A stretch of DNA of 64,000 nt, from the NCBI RefSeq assembly GCF_035989885.1, contig NZ_CP108518.1, positions 930,001 through 994,000 on the forward strand, in the 5' to 3' direction. The stretch's first letter is position 1, and every line of letters begins with the position of its first letter. The position numbers were made by a program, and so were the translations under genes. Positions 62,986 to 64,000 of this stretch are shown here, piece after piece. The notes under the pieces are model-generated. The model was not told the DNA's origin and made no database searches. It saw only the letters and a program-made list of their open reading frames with translations. The DNA comes from Streptomyces sp. NBC_01232. GTDB lineage: Bacteria; Actinomycetota; Actinomycetes; Streptomycetales; Streptomycetaceae.

Positions 62986-64000
62986 TCAGCTGCCGGGCTC
63001 CGCGAAGCGGTCGCGGAGTTCCCGCTTGAGGATCTTGCCGCTGGCGTTGCGCGGCAGGGCTTCCACGAAGAGTACCCGCTTCGGGGCCTTGAAATGGGCG
63101 AGTTTCTCCCGCGCGTAGGCCATCAGCTCCGCCTCGGTCACCTCCCCCCGCGGTACCACCAGCGCCGTGACCGCCTCGATCCAGCGCTCGTCGGGCAGGC
63201 CGATCACCGCCGCCTCGGCCACGCCCGGGTGGGTGTAGAGCACGTCCTCCACCTGCCGTGAGGCGACCAGTACCCCTCCCGAGTTGATGACGTCCTTCAC
63301 CCGGTCCACGACCGTGTAGTAGCCCTGCGCATCGCGCACCGCGAGGTCGCCCGAGCGGAACCAGCCCTCCCGGAAGGCCTTCTCCGTGGCCACCGGGTCG
63401 TTCCAGTACCCCTGGCACAGCTGCGGCGAGCGGTAGACCACCTCGCCCGCCGTCCCGTCCGGCACGTCCTTGCCGTCCTCGTCGACGATCTTCGCCTCGA
63501 CGTGCCGCACGGGCCGCCCGCAGGAGTCCATCCGTCCCTCGTGCTCCCGCGGCCCGAGCACCGTGGCCAGCGGGCCGATCTCGCTCTGGCCGAAGCAGTT
63601 GTAGAAGCCGATCCCCGGCAGCCGCTCGCGCAGTCGTTCCAGGACCGGAACCGGCATGATCGAGGCCCCGTAGTAAGCCTTCCGCAGCGGGCCGAGCTCG
63701 CGCGCCGCGAACTCCGGGTGATTGGCCAGGCCGATCCACACCGTCGGCGGTGCGAAGAAGCTGTCCGCCTCCCCGGCCTCGACGAGGTCGAAGATCCGCT
63801 CCGCGACCGGCGCGTCCACGATCGTGTTCCGCGCCCCCACCGCCAGGTACGGCAGCAGGAAGACGTGCATCTGCGCCGAGTGGTACAGCGGCAGCGAGTG
63901 CACGGGCCGGTCGTCCTCGGCCAGGTCCAGCGCCTCGATCGCGCTCTCGTACTCGTGGACGAGCGCCCGGTGCGTCATCATCGCGCCCTTGGGCAGGGCG
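62986..64000 (-). CDS. AMP-dependent acyl-CoA synthetase, C-terminal part (start off the right edge)
   Basis: About 338 residues are inside the window; the gene continues past the right edge, its upstream codons reading LPKGAMMTHRALV, the end of the P-loop motif. The rest holds FYNCFGQSEIGPLATVLGP, YWNDPVATEKAFREGWFRSGDLAVRDAQGYYTVVDRVKDVINSGG, and NASGKILKREL with the catalytic C-terminal lysine. This is a long-chain/medium-chain fatty-acid-type FadD rather than the FadD19 group. The protein is cytoplasmic; substrate not resolved. Confidence 0.87.
   Translation of the reverse strand, partial: ALPKGAMMTHRALVHEYESAIEALDLAEDDRPVHSLPLYHSAQMHVFLLPYLAVGARNTIVDAPVAERIFDLVEAGEADSFFAPPTVWIGLANHPEFAARELGPLRKAYYGASIMPVPVLERLRERLPGIGFYNCFGQSEIGPLATVLGPREHEGRMDSCGRPVRHVEAKIVDEDGKDVPDGTAGEVVYRSPQLCQGYWNDPVATEKAFREGWFRSGDLAVRDAQGYYTVVDRVKDVINSGGVLVASRQVEDVLYTHPGVAEAAVIGLPDERWIEAVTALVVPRGEVTEAELMAYAREKLAHFKAPKRVLFVEALPRNASGKILKRELRDRFAEPGS

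Noticed and set aside
1..64000. Mobile elements, tRNA genes, CRISPR arrays
   Set aside because: No transposase or integrase-like proteins, no repeat-spacer pattern, and no recognisable tRNA cloverleaf found by eye; a dedicated search would be needed to exclude small RNAs.

Overview
The window is 64 kb of very GC-rich DNA with a Streptomyces-type gene style: third positions are almost all G or C, GTG starts are frequent, and it carries a Streptomyces subtilisin inhibitor, an NsdA/NsdB-type developmental regulator, an orphan DUF397 protein, roadblock/LC7 proteins and rare TTA (bldA) codons. It looks like chromosomal sequence from Streptomyces or a close relative. I see no tRNA, rRNA, CRISPR array, transposase or phage gene.

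Layout. 0-9.7 kb: the start of a quinone-oxidoreductase-like gene running off the left edge, an Rnl5-type RNA ligase, an SDR, small membrane and cell-envelope proteins, an AraJ-type MFS exporter, a MerR regulator, a GNAT enzyme, and a WYL regulator divergent from a DUF3224 gene across a perfect inverted repeat. 9.7-23.2 kb: a large secreted beta-propeller/FN3/LamG/DNRLRE protein, an XRE-cupin regulator divergent from a 14-TM exporter, a secreted GH5 glycosidase with a TTA codon, a cyclic-nucleotide-binding protein, the subtilisin inhibitor, an ATP-grasp/GNAT pair, a sirtuin and a VOC protein. 23.2-31 kb: a 1192-residue glycosyltransferase/glycerophosphotransferase, then an operon-like group of three roadblock/LC7 proteins, one PATAN-like protein and a mini-IclR protein, then a TetR gene. 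31-40.9 kb: two PucR-type regulators, an APC permease, a two-subunit molybdenum hydroxylase (IorAB type) and a PAS-PP2C phosphatase. 40.9-52.7 kb: the NsdA-like regulator, a TTA-containing phosphotransferase, a YjbR protein, a Tat-exported 3-ketosteroid dehydrogenase, a LuxR/LAL-like ATPase whose DNA-binding end looks degenerate, and several conserved hypotheticals.

52.7-64 kb is a CoA-ester catabolic island: two thiolase/lipid-transfer proteins and a two-domain OB-fold/Zn-ribbon protein with overlapping start and stop codons, a crotonase, and a divergent FadD19-like acyl-CoA synthetase. The gene types and order match what I recall of the mycobacterial cholesterol side-chain genes (Rv3521-ltp4-ltp3 and echA19/fadD19). 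The divergent promoter holds an exact match to the KstR operator consensus. It also holds an inverted repeat whose half-sites and spacing recur upstream of the 3-ketosteroid dehydrogenase gene 13 kb away. This suggests a steroid or sterol-side-chain catabolic regulon. The island ends with an alpha/beta hydrolase divergent from a phenylacetate-CoA ligase, a YihY-type membrane protein and a second AMP-forming synthetase running off the right edge.

Possible bldA dependence: in-frame TTA codons occur in the genes at 5400, 14870, 18314, 28022, 28810 and 42623. All functional calls rest on motif and family recognition by eye. No database search was run.
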